In this document: piece after piece, positions 63,943 through 64,000 of the stretch
How positions within the stretch are numbered: the first letter of the stretch is position 1
Layout of the letters: every line of letters starts with the position of its first letter
DNA from: Pseudomonadota bacterium
GTDB lineage: Bacteria > Pseudomonadota > Alphaproteobacteria > Caulobacterales > Caulobacteraceae
Assembly: GCA_020161365.1 (NCBI GenBank)
Contig: JAIUNU010000007.1
Span: 1-64,000 of the forward strand
DNA length: 64,000 nucleotides
Direction of reading: 5' to 3'
Notes under the pieces: generated by a model
Databases searched by the model: none
Told to the model about the DNA's origin: nothing
The model's input: the letters and a program-made list of their open reading frames with translations, nothing else
Translations under genes and position numbers: made by a program

Positions 63943-64000
63943 GGAAATTCATCTTTCATTGCGTGCCGTGCGCTCGCTATACGTTTCATAATCGATGTTT

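Overview
The window is about 64 kb of high-GC DNA from an alphaproteobacterium, most likely a Caulobacter species close to C. crescentus/C. vibrioides. Support comes from strong GC bias at third codon positions, many TonB-dependent receptors (four here), a surface lipoprotein next to a 12-gene type II secretion operon (the arrangement described for elpS in C. crescentus), and dense operons with 4-nt ATGA/GTGA overlaps. I see no phage, integron, CRISPR or insertion sequence. The most foreign-looking DNA is an AT-rich island near 3.5-3.8 kb.

Layout: (1) 0-3.2 kb, minus strand: a hybrid histidine kinase, a STAS protein, a CheY-like receiver and the start of a CheA kinase cut by the window edge. 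(2) 3.2-3.9 kb: a long non-coding gap with the AT-rich island. (3) 3.9-19.5 kb: the elpS-like surface lipoprotein, a TonB-dependent receptor, gspC-gspN and a convergent prepilin peptidase. Together they form a module for extracellular scavenging, probably of phosphorus compounds. (4) 19.7-24.7 kb: tRNA-Arg(CCG), a purine nucleoside NUP protein with an AzgA-type permease, an ABC ATPase, a zinc-finger protein, a thioesterase and an acetyltransferase. (5) 24.7-31.5 kb: an acyl-CoA ligase and the leuC-leuD-ABM-leuB leucine cluster behind a structured leader, then a LysR regulator and a tiny ORF. (6) 31.5-38.8 kb: rplS-trmD, an orphan TadG-like pilus protein, a 2OG-Fe(II) oxygenase, an OmpA lipoprotein and two tandem di-iron membrane enzymes. 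(7) 38.8-45.4 kb: a KefF/KefC-like potassium efflux pair, 3-oxoacid CoA-transferase A and B, an exported DJ-1-like protein and a GT39 glycosyltransferase. (8) 45.4-64 kb: three more TonB receptors (one ZnuD-like behind a probable Zur operator), agmatine-to-putrescine genes, a class A acid phosphatase, SapC, a MaoC-like protein, DsbD, a DUF1353 lipoprotein, a redoxin with a frameshift in its signal peptide, pgi and an alpha/beta hydrolase.

Most of this is ordinary chromosomal backbone. The points I rate most worth checking are the single-base frameshift in the redoxin gene, the promoter-overlapping Zur palindrome, a 13-base motif shared by two receptor-type promoters, the AT-rich gap before elpS, the stem-loop leader before leuC and the TadG protein with repeats inserted in its vWA domain. 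I found no convincing wholly new multi-gene system. Start codons were chosen from Shine-Dalgarno spacing, signal peptides and operon overlaps, and several (noted individually) are uncertain.
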